Origin: Porodaedalea pini
Taxonomy: Eukaryota > Basidiomycota > Agaricomycetes > Hymenochaetales > Hymenochaetaceae
Assembly: GCA_002794775.1 (NCBI GenBank)
Contig: NBAY01000091.1
Location: forward strand, 1 to 64,000
Length of the DNA: 64,000 nucleotides
Reading direction: 5' to 3'
Positions 47,168 through 58,210 of this stretch are shown here, piece after piece. The translations under genes and the position numbers were made by a program. The notes under the pieces are model-generated. The model was not told where the DNA came from, searched no databases, and saw only the letters and a list, made by a program, of their open reading frames with translations. How positions within the stretch are numbered: position 1 is the first letter of the stretch; each line of letters opens with the position of its first letter.

Positions 47168-48123
47168 ATGGTCAGATCGCTTTTTTCTTTCTTTTTTCTT
47201 TCTTTTTTCTTTCTTTAAAATTGTCGCGTTACTTGTGAACTAATCACAACTATTACCAGGCATCCCGTGTCGAAATTCTCAATGATGGAGGCTATCGGTC
47301 TGACGGGCGTAGGCAGCACGAGCTACGCGACTTCAATATTGACCTCTCCGTACGTGGACAAGCGGATGGGTCTGCTATGGTCTCACAGGGCCTCACTCAA
47401 ATTCTTGTGACGGTGTTTGGTCCAAGGGAGGCGAAGAATCGCGCTCAAACAATCCATAATCGCGCGTACATCAATGTTGAAGTCAACATCGCCTCATTTA
47501 GCACCGGCGAACGAAGAAAACGATCCAGAAACGACAAGTGAGCTTTCATTTCACATGTAGAGCTTTGTTGCTAAGAGTCCTTACTAACCGCACCATCATC
47601 CCCCAGACGCATCTTGGAATTCGCCGCTGTCATCAAGTCAACATTTGAACCTGTCATCCAGGTCCATCTCTACCCTCGGTCACAAATAGATATCTTTGTT
47701 CAAGTACTGCAACAAGACGGTGGTCTCCTGAGCGCATCTATCAATGCGACGGCGCTTGCACTCATCACTGCCGGTATATCCCTATTTGACTACGTCTGCG
47801 CCGTATCCAGTGGTGTGCATGCGACACACCCGCTCCTGGATCTGACGACCCTAGAGGAAAATGACGTGCCCCATCTTACAACAGCCGTTATGCCTCGGAC
47901 AGGCAAGGTCACGCTCGTGACTCTCGAAACTCGCCTCCATGCAGACCGCTTCGAGGAAATCTTTAGACTTGCGTGCGATGCAGGCAAGGTCGTTCACAAT
48001 GAGATGCGCCGTGCAGTCTTGGCTAGGACCGGCCAGCTAGTGCGTGCACTAGATGTTGGGTTACCTGAAGGAGGAGCCTTCCAGAGAGACATAGACGATG
48101 ACAATGAGATGCGAATTGACTAG
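47168..48123 (+). CDS. RRP41: Exosome core subunit RRP41/SKI6
   Basis: Exons 47168-47170 (the start codon alone), 47260-47537 and 47607-48123 give 265 residues. The RNase PH-like fold is clear: NDGGYRSDGRRQHELR, DGSAMVSQGLTQILVTVFGP, NVEVNIASFSTGER then RKRSRNDKRILE, and LLSASINATALALITAGISL. RRP41 pairs with RRP45 in the nine-subunit ring that threads RNA to Rrp44. The first intron (47171-47259) carries a long CTTTCTTTTTT repeat. No other in-frame ATG lies between the leader and exon 2, which supports a first coding exon that holds only the ATG. Confidence 0.9.
47178..47216 (+). repeat. Pyrimidine microsatellite in RRP41 intron 1
   Basis: Three to four near-perfect copies of a ctttctttttt unit, probably serving as or inflating the intron's polypyrimidine tract. 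Confidence 0.7.
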
Positions 48124-48231
48124 TTCATATTTTTTCTACCACGCGTACGGGTACCCACGCTCCTCTATTTGCTTGTGATTCGTTTCTCTACCCTTGGATT
48201 CTTCAAGATCGCTGCTATAGTCTCGACCTCA

Positions 48232-48645
48232 TTAATACCTCATTTCTTCCCGAAGTCTAGAGGGTCTTGGATTCCGTTTCCAAGCAACATCTCCGACATC
48301 GCCCTTCAGAGAGCTTCGATCATCACAGTTCGGATTGGCAACATTATCAGCAGGAGCGTCTTCGCGAGGCCGGACAATGCACCTCCTTGAGAAATTTCCA
48401 CATTTTCTTTTCCTATCTGCATTTTTTACCGGATCCTTCACCGCCGTATTCAGACGAAGGGACGATCCGCTCTCTTTGGCTCTGACGTTGAGAGGTGTCT
48501 GACTCCCGATTGACGGAGCCGTTAAGTCGCGGACCTTGCGTTTTCCACGTTTCGGTGGCCTTTTCACTGCGTTGCGCATTCCTCGCTCTTCGGATTCCTC
48601 CACGGTATAAAAATGCTGTTCTCCTGAAAACCCGTGGTCTTTCAT
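48232..48645 (-). CDS. Unassigned basic ORF, possible exon of an unrecognised gene
   Basis: An open frame of 137 codons (MKDHGFSGEQHFYTVEESEE...) is basic throughout (RPPKRGKRKVRDL) and ends PSRLREEMRY. A second frame across the same DNA is also open (48661-48413). Upstream minus-strand sequence to about 49110 contains splice-like sites (gtaagc at 48778, gtatga at 48988) but I could not build a model with a known domain. It may be a fast-evolving nuclear protein or non-coding. Confidence 0.25.
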   Translation of the reverse strand: MKDHGFSGEQHFYTVEESEERGMRNAVKRPPKRGKRKVRDLTAPSIGSQTPLNVRAKESGSSLRLNTAVKDPVKNADRKRKCGNFSRRCIVRPREDAPADNVANPNCDDRSSLKGDVGDVAWKRNPRPSRLREEMRY

Positions 48646-49843
48646 CTTCTTGTATTGACATAAGCGGATTTAGCTCACTGAGGACTGGCTTCGGGGTTTC
48701 CCAAGCATTCAGAATTCGGCTCGTCGTTCGAAAGTCCCGGTGTCGGAATTACTGTGCTCCCGACTCAGGAGCTTACCTTCTCGCAGAAGACCCTCTGTGT
48801 ATTATAGTGTGCCAACGACGAGTTCGCTTGCCTGGCATATCAGTGCAAGCCCCGGTCGCTGTTCGATGCATCTTAGACATCTTGTGCCTCCACATCCAAT
48901 GGCAAAACTCGGCGAATCTAAGAATTGCCCAAGGAAGACACGAAGATGCGGTTTTAAGACGACGATAATCGCTATGTTTGTCATACCTTCCCTTCCGTCG
49001 CGGTTTTCTCGCAGGATGCCCATCATCACCCCCGCCGCGTGCTGCCTGGAGTCTCGTTCTAGCGTGTAAAGGCGTGGAGAGTGGGGAGACAAAGATAAGT
49101 CTGCTCGAGTCGTGCTGCAGCGCCCCTTGCGTCATGGTCTTGCTTCTCCGCAGGATGGAAGCGCCTACTTGCTCTCGCGGGTATGGTTTGAGGCACGATC
49201 AGAGAACAGACTCCATGCAATTTATATGCACTTCAGGAGCCGTCGATCGGTCAGCGTAGCGTGTTGGAAGCGTGTCCGTCATGAACGAAGCGAGCTTGTG
49301 TAACGTGGCAACTACTTCCGGACCATACCATTTGCAGCTCGTCGGTAATGCATATTTAGACTCTTGGCTTGAATGAGGCTGCAATCAGGTCCGAAAATGC
49401 TTGTAATGAAGTATTGTTAGAGGCTGAATGTGTAATTTTTTGCTTATTTCGGTGTTATAACATTTTGGGACACATGGGACCAGGTATACTACGAGAAACT
49501 GATGGCTACAGATGGCTACGGAAGTGGTGATCAACACATACTGGTATAAAGGAACGATCGACTTTTGATAATTGCGTGCGGTATGAACTATGTGGATTAG
49601 TCGACTGGGAGAGGAATGGAGGTGAGACCTGTATATCACGAGACAAAAGACGGGGGGGAAAAAGCCAAGACCGTTGCTCTGTACGACGGAAGCACGAAGA
49701 AAACAAAGGGAGCAAGAAGACCAGCAGATATTTGAGGGGTATATGATAAGCGCGTGCGATAAGGAGTTGATGGTGCAAAAGAGTGCAAAACAAGAGTGGG
49801 GGTTGTCGGACCTTTCATTGCTCCTCGAACTGAATTTTCGATG
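48646..49843. other. Region without a supported gene
   Basis: About 1.2 kb between the unassigned ORF and the 3' end of the homeodomain gene. The short ORFs on both strands have no family features. Confidence 0.35.
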
Positions 49844-51867
49844 TCACATCTGTTGTGAAGGTGAGAGGATATCCGAAGGGGACGAGGAAGCAGATCCAAA
49901 GGCGCCGGCTAGCGAGCTCTGATCATGACTTGGACTACTCCTCACTCCCTGACCTTGTGGCTCGCCTTGCCCGAAGTACGACAACCCCTGAAGACCCATC
50001 GATGAATCCGCGCCATAAGGGGGGGAAATCAAAGGCGGGGACGGCGTCACGCCGTGCGGCGATTGCATGCTCGAGGGCTGGCGCAGATTGAGTTGAAAAG
50101 GAGGTGTGTTTCGGTCACCCGCTGGGAAGAACTGCGTAGTGGTAGGTCCGGATGAGAAAGGCCGCTGCGACGCCCCATGTGAGATGGGAATGCTACTGTA
50201 ATCGGATACGTTTTGCTCGTGCATGGTCTGCTGCAGCGATGTGTGTATAGCGGTCGGCATGTAGTCAGAGAGTACCCGCTGTCCGTACGGGTACGAGGAC
50301 ATCTGAGATGGCCGGTTGAACGAAGTAGACGTGTATCCCGCAGAGTAGGGATGCGAAGCGGCAGTCTCGGCCACAGGGCTAACCGATGAGAGGGTCTCTA
50401 AATATGACGGGGGAGCTATACGCGTGAGAGCCGGCGGCCCCGAGTTCGAACGCTTCCTTGAATGGCCCATGAACGATGGTCGCTGGTGGAAAGCCTCCGC
50501 CTGCAGGCCTACGAGAGGGGGCTGGGGAATCTGCATCGTGGTTGGCGAGGCTGAAGTTGGAGTACTGAGCATACCGCCTGAGCTATAGGCTGAAGGACTC
50601 AGCAGAGAGATGCTGGACCGTTGACGATACTCTCGAAGGTCACTAAGGACGTGTGCAAGTTGCACCGCCGACCCAATGAGGTCGTGACGCAGTACTTGCG
50701 AAGCCTGCGTCCCCTCCGTCCAGTCAGAGCATTTCTTCCAAACCTTAACGATCCCGCTACCGATCCCGCCGGATGAGCGATGCGAAGAGACATTTTCGAG
50801 GAAAAAGTTAGGGGGTTGAGAAAGGTGGAAAGACGCAAGGCCCTCGCCAGGGGCCGCATTACGAAACTCCGTATGTGTGATAGTGTCGAAGGGGATCTCC
50901 ATTTTAAATCCGTATCCCGCGGAGTGGATGAACCAGGTCAAGCACCGTTTGGCCTCGCAAACATATGCGACGAGATCGTGTTTCCCGGTAGCAATGCGCC
51001 GCCACGACCCGATAGATAGATCGGTACAAGGGATGATTGCGATCGCTGAATTTATCAGGAAATCAGGAAAGATTGTAAACAATATACCTCAGTTCAGACT
51101 TACGTTGATCTTCGTGAATAAGACTGTGCAAGTCAGCTTCGAATCCAGCACTAAGCTGAGGCGGCGTATCAGGCGGCGTATCGGACCAGTCGTTTCCAAG
51201 GTGTCTGGACTTCTTGCCGTCCAACAACTTTGCCTTTGCGCGTCTGCTTTCGCAGAGAAGGGGACAAAAAAACACAATCAATATCCATGACAACAACCGC
51301 TCAAAAATCGCACTGCGGATGCACTCGCCTATTCTGGAACCAAATCTGCGTCTGGCGCTCTTGCATGCCCAAGAGCTCTGAGATCTCCCTGCGGCGCGCG
51401 GCTGTCGGACTCCTATCAGCTGCAAAGAAGCGTTCGAGATGTGTGAGCTGCTCGGGGGTAACGCGCGATCGCTTGCGCTTCTCCCGGGGCTCCCCGGACC
51501 TTGACTTGGAGGTCGTTGCTGTAGTTGTTGCTGATCGGGGTTCTGCTGGGGTTTCCACTGTTTCTTCGTCCATATTCGGGGAATCCGGAGGAACATCCGT
51601 GGAGGCCGAAAGAGGTGTGTCTCCAGGTGTCCTAGGGGACATAGATGCACTAGGCGTGGACACTGTCGATTCGGCTACGAGGGATATGTCCTCGCCGGGA
51701 CCGTATTTGGAAGACGGGTCGAGATTGAGGTGGGGGATCTTGGCGCGGCTACGAAGTCCAGAGGAGCTGTCGATTGGGAACAGCGGGTCCTTGGCTGTAG
51801 GAGGCAAGTAGACAATAAATTTGTGATGAAACGAAACGGGATACAAAAATGGATACAGACACTCCAT
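49844..51867 (-). CDS. Homeodomain transcription factor (fungal Hom1/Hom2-like)
   Basis: Exons 51867-51329, 51243-51104 and 51045-49844 give 626 residues. The homeodomain, around residues 120-180, reads KRKRSRVTPEQLTHLERFFA through helix 3 ERQTQIWFQNRRAKAK, with the canonical WFQNRR contacts. After an acidic linker comes a conserved fungal segment (IAIIPCTDLSIGSWRRI; CLTWFIHSAGYGFKMEIPFD), seen in fungal homeodomain factors related to Phx1 and the mushroom-development regulators Hom1/Hom2. A long Ser/Pro/Gln-rich activation-type tail follows. Intron 1 interrupts the third helix after QN and has a GC donor (gcgagt). The ATG at 51867 is the first after the TATA box. Confidence 0.87.
51244..51328 (-). 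other. GC-AG intron inside the homeobox
   Basis: The 85-nt intron starts gcgagt and ends aaagcag. It restores QNRRAKAK. The GT at position 5 of the intron gives a frame that soon stops. Confidence 0.75.
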
Positions 51868-51980
51868 ACCCAGGAAGTCCCAAGACGCGTAATTAGTCAG
51901 AAGAGTAGCCGCCAGATTGAATACGCAGAGGCGCAAACGGGGCCAGATAGAGGCGCGTCCACGCGGAAGACTCGAGTTGG

Positions 51981-51987
51981 TTTTATA
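51981..51987 (-). promoter_or_regulatory. TATA box of the homeodomain gene
   Basis: TATAAAA on the minus strand lies about 115 bp before the first ATG (51867). Confidence 0.5.
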
Positions 51988-54123
51988 GGAGGTCTACCTT
52001 GCCAGGATAGAGTCACGATTGTGTGATGAAACGGCGCAGCCGGGCTATGACGACGCGTGTGTTCAAAGTCGGAAGTGCAAACGCGACGAGAGTGTGATTG
52101 ATGGAAAGAATAGGAGAAGAGTAAATAGCCGTGTCGGCGTCAAGCGTGTCACAACGGAAAAGAAACAGAAAAAGAAAAAGAAAAAAAGAGTGCGTGCAGA
52201 TCAAAGAGCGACAGAGTACGAAGAGCGAGCGTAGCGCGACAGCGAACGGTAGCGAGCGTGATAAACGAGTGTGTGCCGAGAACACGGGACGGAGTGAGCG
52301 AGAATGTCGAGGGGAAAAGAAACGGGAAGGACGAGCGATGAGGAGAGGGGAAAAAGAGGTCAGCGGAGGTAGCGAGTCGGGTTGTGCTTTGTAGGCTTAC
52401 CCGTAGCTCCGTTGCCGGAGACAGAAGAGGGACCGATCAGACGGCCCTCGCGTAGGGTTAAGGTCTGCACGGGCCAGTGGCAAGGAAACGGGGGAAACGG
52501 AAAAGGCTTCTGGTTGCCTGGATGCTTGTGCTTGGAGGGGTTCTATGAGGGCCTCTGCCCGGAGCGGAGAGAGACGCACGCCATGTTGCTATTATATGGA
52601 GAGACCCGACCGTCAGACTGCAGGGGGAGAAGGGAGGCTGGAAACAAAGTGAAACTGCACACCTGGGGGCGAGGGTATGGTGGCTCGATAAGTTTAGATG
52701 GCGATGATGGACCACGAAAGGGATTGTGAGGTTTGATGTCGAATATGTGGCCGAAAAAAGTACGTGTGCGGAAGGAGGGTCGGACTGAGATTAGATCTTT
52801 CGGCTGAGAAGGCTAGAACGGGCAGAACAGCGAAGTCCCTTTCATGATCGTCTACTGCCCCTTTTCTTCCAGGCACCGGCAACAGCAATGCGAGCCAGGC
52901 GGGAGCGGCGCGTCGCTTGACGACGCCCGACGTCACAGAACTCGCACAACACGCCCGCACACTGCCCAGCACCCGCCCGCGATGGCAATGACACGCGTAT
53001 CTCTGGCGACACGGGAGTCGTCTGAATGGTAAGTCGTCCGTTCTGTTCTGTGGTAACTCGTAACTCGTGGTGACATCCATAGCCAGAGACCGGGGTGCAG
53101 TGCCAAGAAGTTCACAAGGGTCCGCGCGGATCGAGAGACCCTAGTCACAGTTCAACACACATGAAGGGGGCCGTATCACCCGGGAACACTTTGCACATAG
53201 GGCGGACCGCTCACTGGCAGGTGCCGGGTGCTTTTGTTTTGTTTTTATCTGAACGCCGGGCGCTGTATCAGAACGAGGTCAAGGGCTACGTGCTCGAGAG
53301 AACGGTCTCCATGGACCATAGACCGTAGTAACTCACATCGTTACACCCGTCAGCTCTTTCTTGTCAGCTCTTTCTTTTTATAAGCATGCATATACGCTGT
53401 ACATGTACAACTTGTTGTAGTACAAGATGCAGTCACTGAAGTTTTGAAGTTTTGTAGACAGTACTACTAATGGCGACTGAAGGCACATGATTCATACTTA
53501 TCCGCATCTGGGTTTTACTTAATTACTATGGGAATCGCTCGGAAAACTCTCTCGCGAGCACCGTCTCCACTCACAACTTCCTCCATTCAGCAACTCTCTC
53601 TGCTTTTGTCTTTCTCCGTGATCTCATCATCCTTGCTTTGTTTTTAAACTGTCTTTCTACAAACAAGACGACGACGAACGACGGCAACTTCTTGCTCACC
53701 GATCCTCCCGACGATCACCGACTGGCGTCGGCGCTCCCAGTCGCGCCCATATCACGTCGCGAGCTCTTACGGTTCTGCGCTGCGAAGGTGTCGTTCAGAA
53801 GTTACATCGCTGTTTATACTTGCCTCCTTTTGTTTCTTCGACTCCAGCGTATATACCTTGTCTTCAATACTTACGCAACATAACAAGTCGTTTCGAAGAA
53901 GTGCATGGGGGAGAGAGAGCGCGGTCACAAAGCGGGAAGAGGAAGGGAAAGGGAGGGGAAAGGAGAATACACACTTACATGCCCCGGCGTGGAAAACAGC
54001 AAAAAATGTGCCTACCAAGTCCGATTGAGACATGATGCATGCGTGCAACAAAAAGGAGGAACAAAGTCTGCCAGATCAGTGATGAGCAGACAACGGAATA
54101 ACGTAACTTTCACCCCCTGACGC
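51988..54123. other. 2.1-kb gene-free regulatory-like region
   Basis: It lies upstream of the homeodomain gene and downstream of U1-70K. It contains a GA/AAAAG-rich tract (52150-52190), a patch of gagcg/gcgag-type short repeats (52200-52310) and a CT-rich stretch (53560-53640). Open frames reach about 115 codons but none has protein-like composition or a family match. Confidence 0.4.
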
Positions 54124-55697
54124 TCAGTAGCGAGGCCGTTTGGCGTCCCGGTCTTCGTACCCACCGCCCTCCCTCTTGAACCCACCAGATGGCGGACCAT
54201 ATCCACTCCCGCCACCAGGTGGGCCACTAAACCCGTTAGCATCGCCGCCGGCAAATCCGCCACTTTGATATCCGATCCCGCCGCCGCGTCCACTGTACAA
54301 TGAGAAGGAGACAAGGTCAGAAAGAACGATAGATCGTGCGAAAGGGAGAGAAAAAGAGCAGATGGAGCAAACAAAAGCAGACATAAAGTGCTCAGAGTAG
54401 TGTGACCCCTTGAAAAACACTTTCGGAATGCAAATCAAAAATGAGAATAAGAGAAGCCAAAGGCTTACCGATAACCGCCTCCACCTCCACCTCCACCTCC
54501 ACCTCCAAAACCTCCCGGAGGTCCACCGCCTCTGCTACCATATCCATCATCGCGCGGGCCGAATCCACCTCCACGCGGCGGCGGCCCTCCGCTATTGAAT
54601 CCTCCGCCACGGAACCCTCCACCTCCACCTCCACCTCGCCCTCCGTATCCTCTATCGGAGGGTCTGTCGGAGAATCCTCCGCCTCGACCGCCTCCAAAGC
54701 CCCCTCCTCCGAATCCACCGCGACCGCCACCTCGCTCAGAGCGGAAGCCCCCGCCGCCTCTATCTCCACCAACTCTATCCCCACCGCCTCTGAATCCGCC
54801 CCCGCCTGTACGGGGTGGAGCACTGACAGGCGCTGGCTCGGGCTTGGGGCGACCACCAAGTCCTCCTCCGAGTCGACGTGGCTTCCAGCCGCGCACGGTC
54901 CGTCCACGCTCTACATCAACAAGAATACGCTTGCCGAGAATATGTAAACCATCGGCTTCCTTGTAAGCAGCTGTTATCAAATTTAATTTAGCGACTGCTT
55001 CCTTCCTGCAGTAATTCGCTGCAGACGTGATTAGCGGGACGTGTATACCTTTCATGTCGCGTTCTCGTTCGTAGACGATGAATGCATAGCCTCGACTTCG
55101 GCCTTTCTTGTCACGTACTATCCGCACACGCTCAATAGTGCCGTAGCCTTCGAAATCCCTGCGTACGTCAGTCTCTTTAGCTTTTTTACTCTGTGACGGA
55201 CTTCATTAGTTTGTCTGTATTTAAATGCCAACAAACTGATACACTCACGAGACGTGCAACGAAAAGTGTCTTGTATGGGTCACCAACTGCTTCTGGATCG
55301 TCTGCCGGTTTGTCTGCGCTCGACGAAAATAAATCAGCCCATAACTAAATAAAATAAAGTAAAAAGTGGGAGACGTACACGTTTCTTTGGCACTTTTGAA
55401 TTTGTCCTCCTTCGCCTTCTTCCGCTCTTCTCTCTTGATTTGCCGCCGCGTCTCCTCCGCAAGCGTGAACACAGGCTCCTCGCCCTCCTCCATGCCCTCT
55501 GGCAGCTCCTGAGTGCCCGCATCGATCATGCCTTGCGTGCTTTCCTCCTTCAGCTGCGCAAGCAACGAAGCCACGCCACCGACATTTTTGCTACGGACGC
55601 GATCTGGGTCCTTGCCGACTGGGCGGAAATAAGGGAGAGGAGGACGGGGCGCGAAGAGTTTGAGGAGGTTAGGAGGGAGGAGATGAGTGCCAGGCAT
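54124..55697 (-). CDS. U1 small nuclear ribonucleoprotein 70 kDa (U1-70K)
   Basis: Right to left, exons 55697-55379, 55313-55249, 55190-55049, 54970-54469 and 54292-54124 give 398 residues. The N-terminal U1-70K region is [19 protein letters not shown], followed by a helical charged stretch. The RRM has RNP2 (KTLFVARL) and RNP1 ([10 protein letters not shown]), and the downstream [20 protein letters not shown] is diagnostic. The remaining 200 residues are Gly/Arg/Phe-rich with few SR dipeptides, then [18 protein letters not shown]1-70K binds stem-loop I of U1 snRNA and marks 5' splice sites. The 176-nt last intron is long for this genome, and the GGN-rich exon creates large antisense ORFs. 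Confidence 0.93.
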
Positions 55698-56153
55698 AGT
55701 TGCTTATGTGGATATGTCAAAGACGTTCCACGCAAAAGAAGTGTGAGATCAACTAAGAAAGTATACGGTTGATATAGATAGTAAAGAGAAGATGGATGCG
55801 GATGGGCACAACGAGCTCGTCGTCGGCGTGAGGAACGAGCAACGACGCGGCAGTGCCGCACGAAAACGCAAGCAAATCTTACATAACGAACATTGACATT
55901 TTAGGATTTCGAGTCATTAATATTCACCTCTACGTTTCCGAGACTTGTATACAATTCAGCGAACTCATGAGACCAATGCGACAACTCCGAAGAGGACCAT
56001 TAATATTGCATGTCATTGCAGATGAAAGAAAGGCAAACATGAATAAAGTGGTTGGACGGCATGAGTGCGACGCCCGGAGACTATTTATGTAGGATCTCCC
56101 AAACTGGTTCTACCAAGTCCAAGTCCACTCCCTTGCAAGCTCCTGGCTCGCCT
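55698..56153. other. Intergenic region
   Basis: 456 bp with the U1-70K promoter side and the COX12 3' flank. I see no gene. Confidence 0.4.
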
Positions 56154-56666
56154 TCACGGCTCGAGCGAAGCCGGGAAGGTGCCGTTTTTGCGCTGCTCAT
56201 CCCACTTGGTGATCTGAGAAAGAAAAGTCGTTAGATGATAAACCCTTGCGGTAACATATCATGCTCATGAAATCATACCCATTCGTCTAGAAATAGAATG
56301 AAACGATTGATTCAATAAGTCTTAAAGGTGCAACCAAAGCAGAAAACACACTGGGGCAAAGAGAATTGTAGGCGCGCTTGAACTGCTTGCACGGGGCGAA
56401 GTCCTCGCCCTTGGCGGTGATGCACTTGAAATAGTCGGTGTAGTTCTGGAAGCAGTGCCTGGTCTGGTTGGTGTTGGGGAACCGGGCTATTAGGAAGATG
56501 AAGAGATTCAGCAGGGTGCGTGAGGTGTGCCAGTTCGTCTGCCTACCGTCGAAGCCAGCGGTCTGCAGGACGTATTTACTAGGAAGCTCTGGTCAGTAAA
56601 AATTTATGAGAAGATAACCGAGATAGAAACATACTTAGTGAGTGTGCCCTCAGCAGCGTCAGACAT
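56154..56666 (-). CDS. COX12: Cytochrome c oxidase subunit VIb (COX12)
   Basis: Right to left, exons 56666-56635, 56578-56547, 56486-56352, 56286-56279 and 56213-56154 give 88 residues. The CHCH fold is complete: QTAGFDARFPNTNQTRHCFQ, NYTDYFKC (CX9C with the preceding Cys), GEDFAPCKQFKRAYNSLC (CX10C) and NEWITKWDEQR. Cox12 sits on the intermembrane-space side of complex IV. Five exons for 88 codons include a micro-exon of 8 nt (acgaatgg), whose phase and NEW residues fit the family exactly. Confidence 0.93.
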
Positions 56667-56926
56667 GGTGGCAAGATGTCGATGTGATGTCGAGGAGGAC
56701 GGGATGGCTGGTAGTAGTACGCGAGACTCAACGATCCTGCCCGAGCTACGGCCAGATTCGGGTTACGATCACGTGCCTCATCATTTATAATGCTCTGCTA
56801 TCTACTACTAACAGACCTCCAACCGCACGGAAACAGGAAACAAACGAAAAGGACTACGTAGCGCATGAATGATGGGAGAGGCTAAAGTGGGATGTCTGAA
56901 CGTAACGGTAGAAATATGAATTATAG

Positions 56927-57787
56927 CTAAAGGTAAAAGGAGGGTGGTAAATCAGATAGAAGAGGCATGCTGTCGGGTGGCCGACGGAAAGAAAAATACG
57001 CAAATTTTAGAAGTAAAAGAAAGTTGTTGGGGCGAAACCAATCGGAAAACATGATGGGAAGAGATTGTTGGTGAAAAAGGCTGTTTCGAACGAGTGCAAA
57101 GAAAGGGCAACAATTAAGAATGTGATGGACATCATGTTTGACACACAATGGGTCTGGACAACGGGGTTCGAGGTTTCGGTTATGCAGATCTAGCACGTTC
57201 AGCATTAAGCTGGCGGCGCAAGAAAGAACTAAGCGGTGTATCTTTTTCCTTGGGGAAAGCTTCAAGAATGGACGGAGGGATCGTGTTGGATGAAGGATGA
57301 ATGAAGACGGCTCAAGGATGGAGCGATGTCCACAAAGATTAATCATCCTGGCTTTCCAGTCTCGAAGGAGGTCGAGCTGTACTTGCGCATTAAGGTTGGG
57401 TAGAGAGTTCGGGATGCTCTCGCGATCTGGTTTGGTAGCGGCATCTTTTGCGAGTTTATCAGCTTTGGAATTGCCCAATACTCCCCTATGAGAGGGGAGC
57501 CACTGTATCAAGATGTGTGAGGTGTCGTGATGGAGGGTGAGAAAGATTCCACAAAGCCGGCGGAAGGTAATAATGAAATCCGCGTGACAAGTGTCGTTGG
57601 AAAAGATGAGCTCGACGCAATTGAGCGAGTCCGTGATGATATGGATGTGAATTGGTGTGAAGCATTTCGCCAAAAGGAGGGAGATACGATGCATGGCTGC
57701 GATGAGCGCTTCCTGCTCCTCGAACAAGATGTTCGACCAAGAGTGCGCTGCTGAAGAAAAGACAGCAAGTTCTTTGCGATTGTGCAT
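56927..57787 (-). pseudogene. Truncated LINE-type retrotransposon remnant: RNase H and 3' end
   Basis: An open frame of 286 codons contains the later part of an RNase H domain: EEQEALIAAMHRI (catalytic Glu), IHIITDSLNCVEL (catalytic Asp), IQWLPSHRGVLGNSKADKLA (His and final Asp). A Cys-His segment follows (LEPRCPDPLCVKHDVHHILN), which usually closes fungal non-LTR elements (Tad/I-like). Reverse transcriptase, endonuclease and the first catalytic Asp are missing. The frame stops at the 5' LTR of the chromovirus, so the insertion cut this copy or landed at its edge; the other side would be beyond the window. Confidence 0.75.
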
Positions 57788-57797
57788 AATGACAAAT

Positions 57798-58209
57798 TGT
57801 TAGAACCTGAACTTTCACCTTTTCCTTTATTTTCCCTTTTACCATTTCCTTTATTATATTCGTCCTTTTCATTATAATTACCCATCTTACACAATCATTC
57901 CCACACTGTCTTCAGTCGTTCCATTCCCACTCGTTATGTAATGTTAGATAATATAGTCTCACGGTCGTCGCTATATAAGGTCTCAGGAATCGCATGAACT
58001 CCTTGTTCTGCTTTTCCTCTTACCTCCGCGACGACCTAGGTGAGACTCGTCCCCCTGTATTAGTTTAGACTTGTATTAATCCTCTTACCTCCGCGACGAC
58101 CTAGCCTGAGTAAGCGTGTCCCGAGTCTACGCTCGAGTATAGCACGTCCCAGACGACAGTCGGCCAAGGCCTGCCCAGTCCAAGTCGTCTCCCAGACTCC
58201 CGCCTAACA
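57798..58209 (+). repeat. 5' LTR
   Basis: 412 bp with terminal TGTTA...TAACA. It holds a TATA box (57972-57978), a likely RNA start near 58003-58005, and a 24-bp direct repeat (58016-58039 and 58081-58104). Confidence 0.88.
57972..57978 (+). promoter_or_regulatory. TATA box of the LTR promoter
   Basis: tatataa about 30 bp before the gttctgctttt segment, which would put the RNA 5' end at or near the self-primer. Confidence 0.65.
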
Positions 58210-58210
58210 T

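Noticed and set aside
52131..52394. Lys/Arg/Glu-rich 87-codon ORF
   Set aside because: Composition simply mirrors a purine-rich tract; no start context, splice pattern or family match.
54392..54966. Long antisense and alternate-frame ORFs over the U1-70K glycine-rich tail
   Set aside because: GGN repeats keep several frames open; the U1-70K frame has the RRM and conserved motifs.
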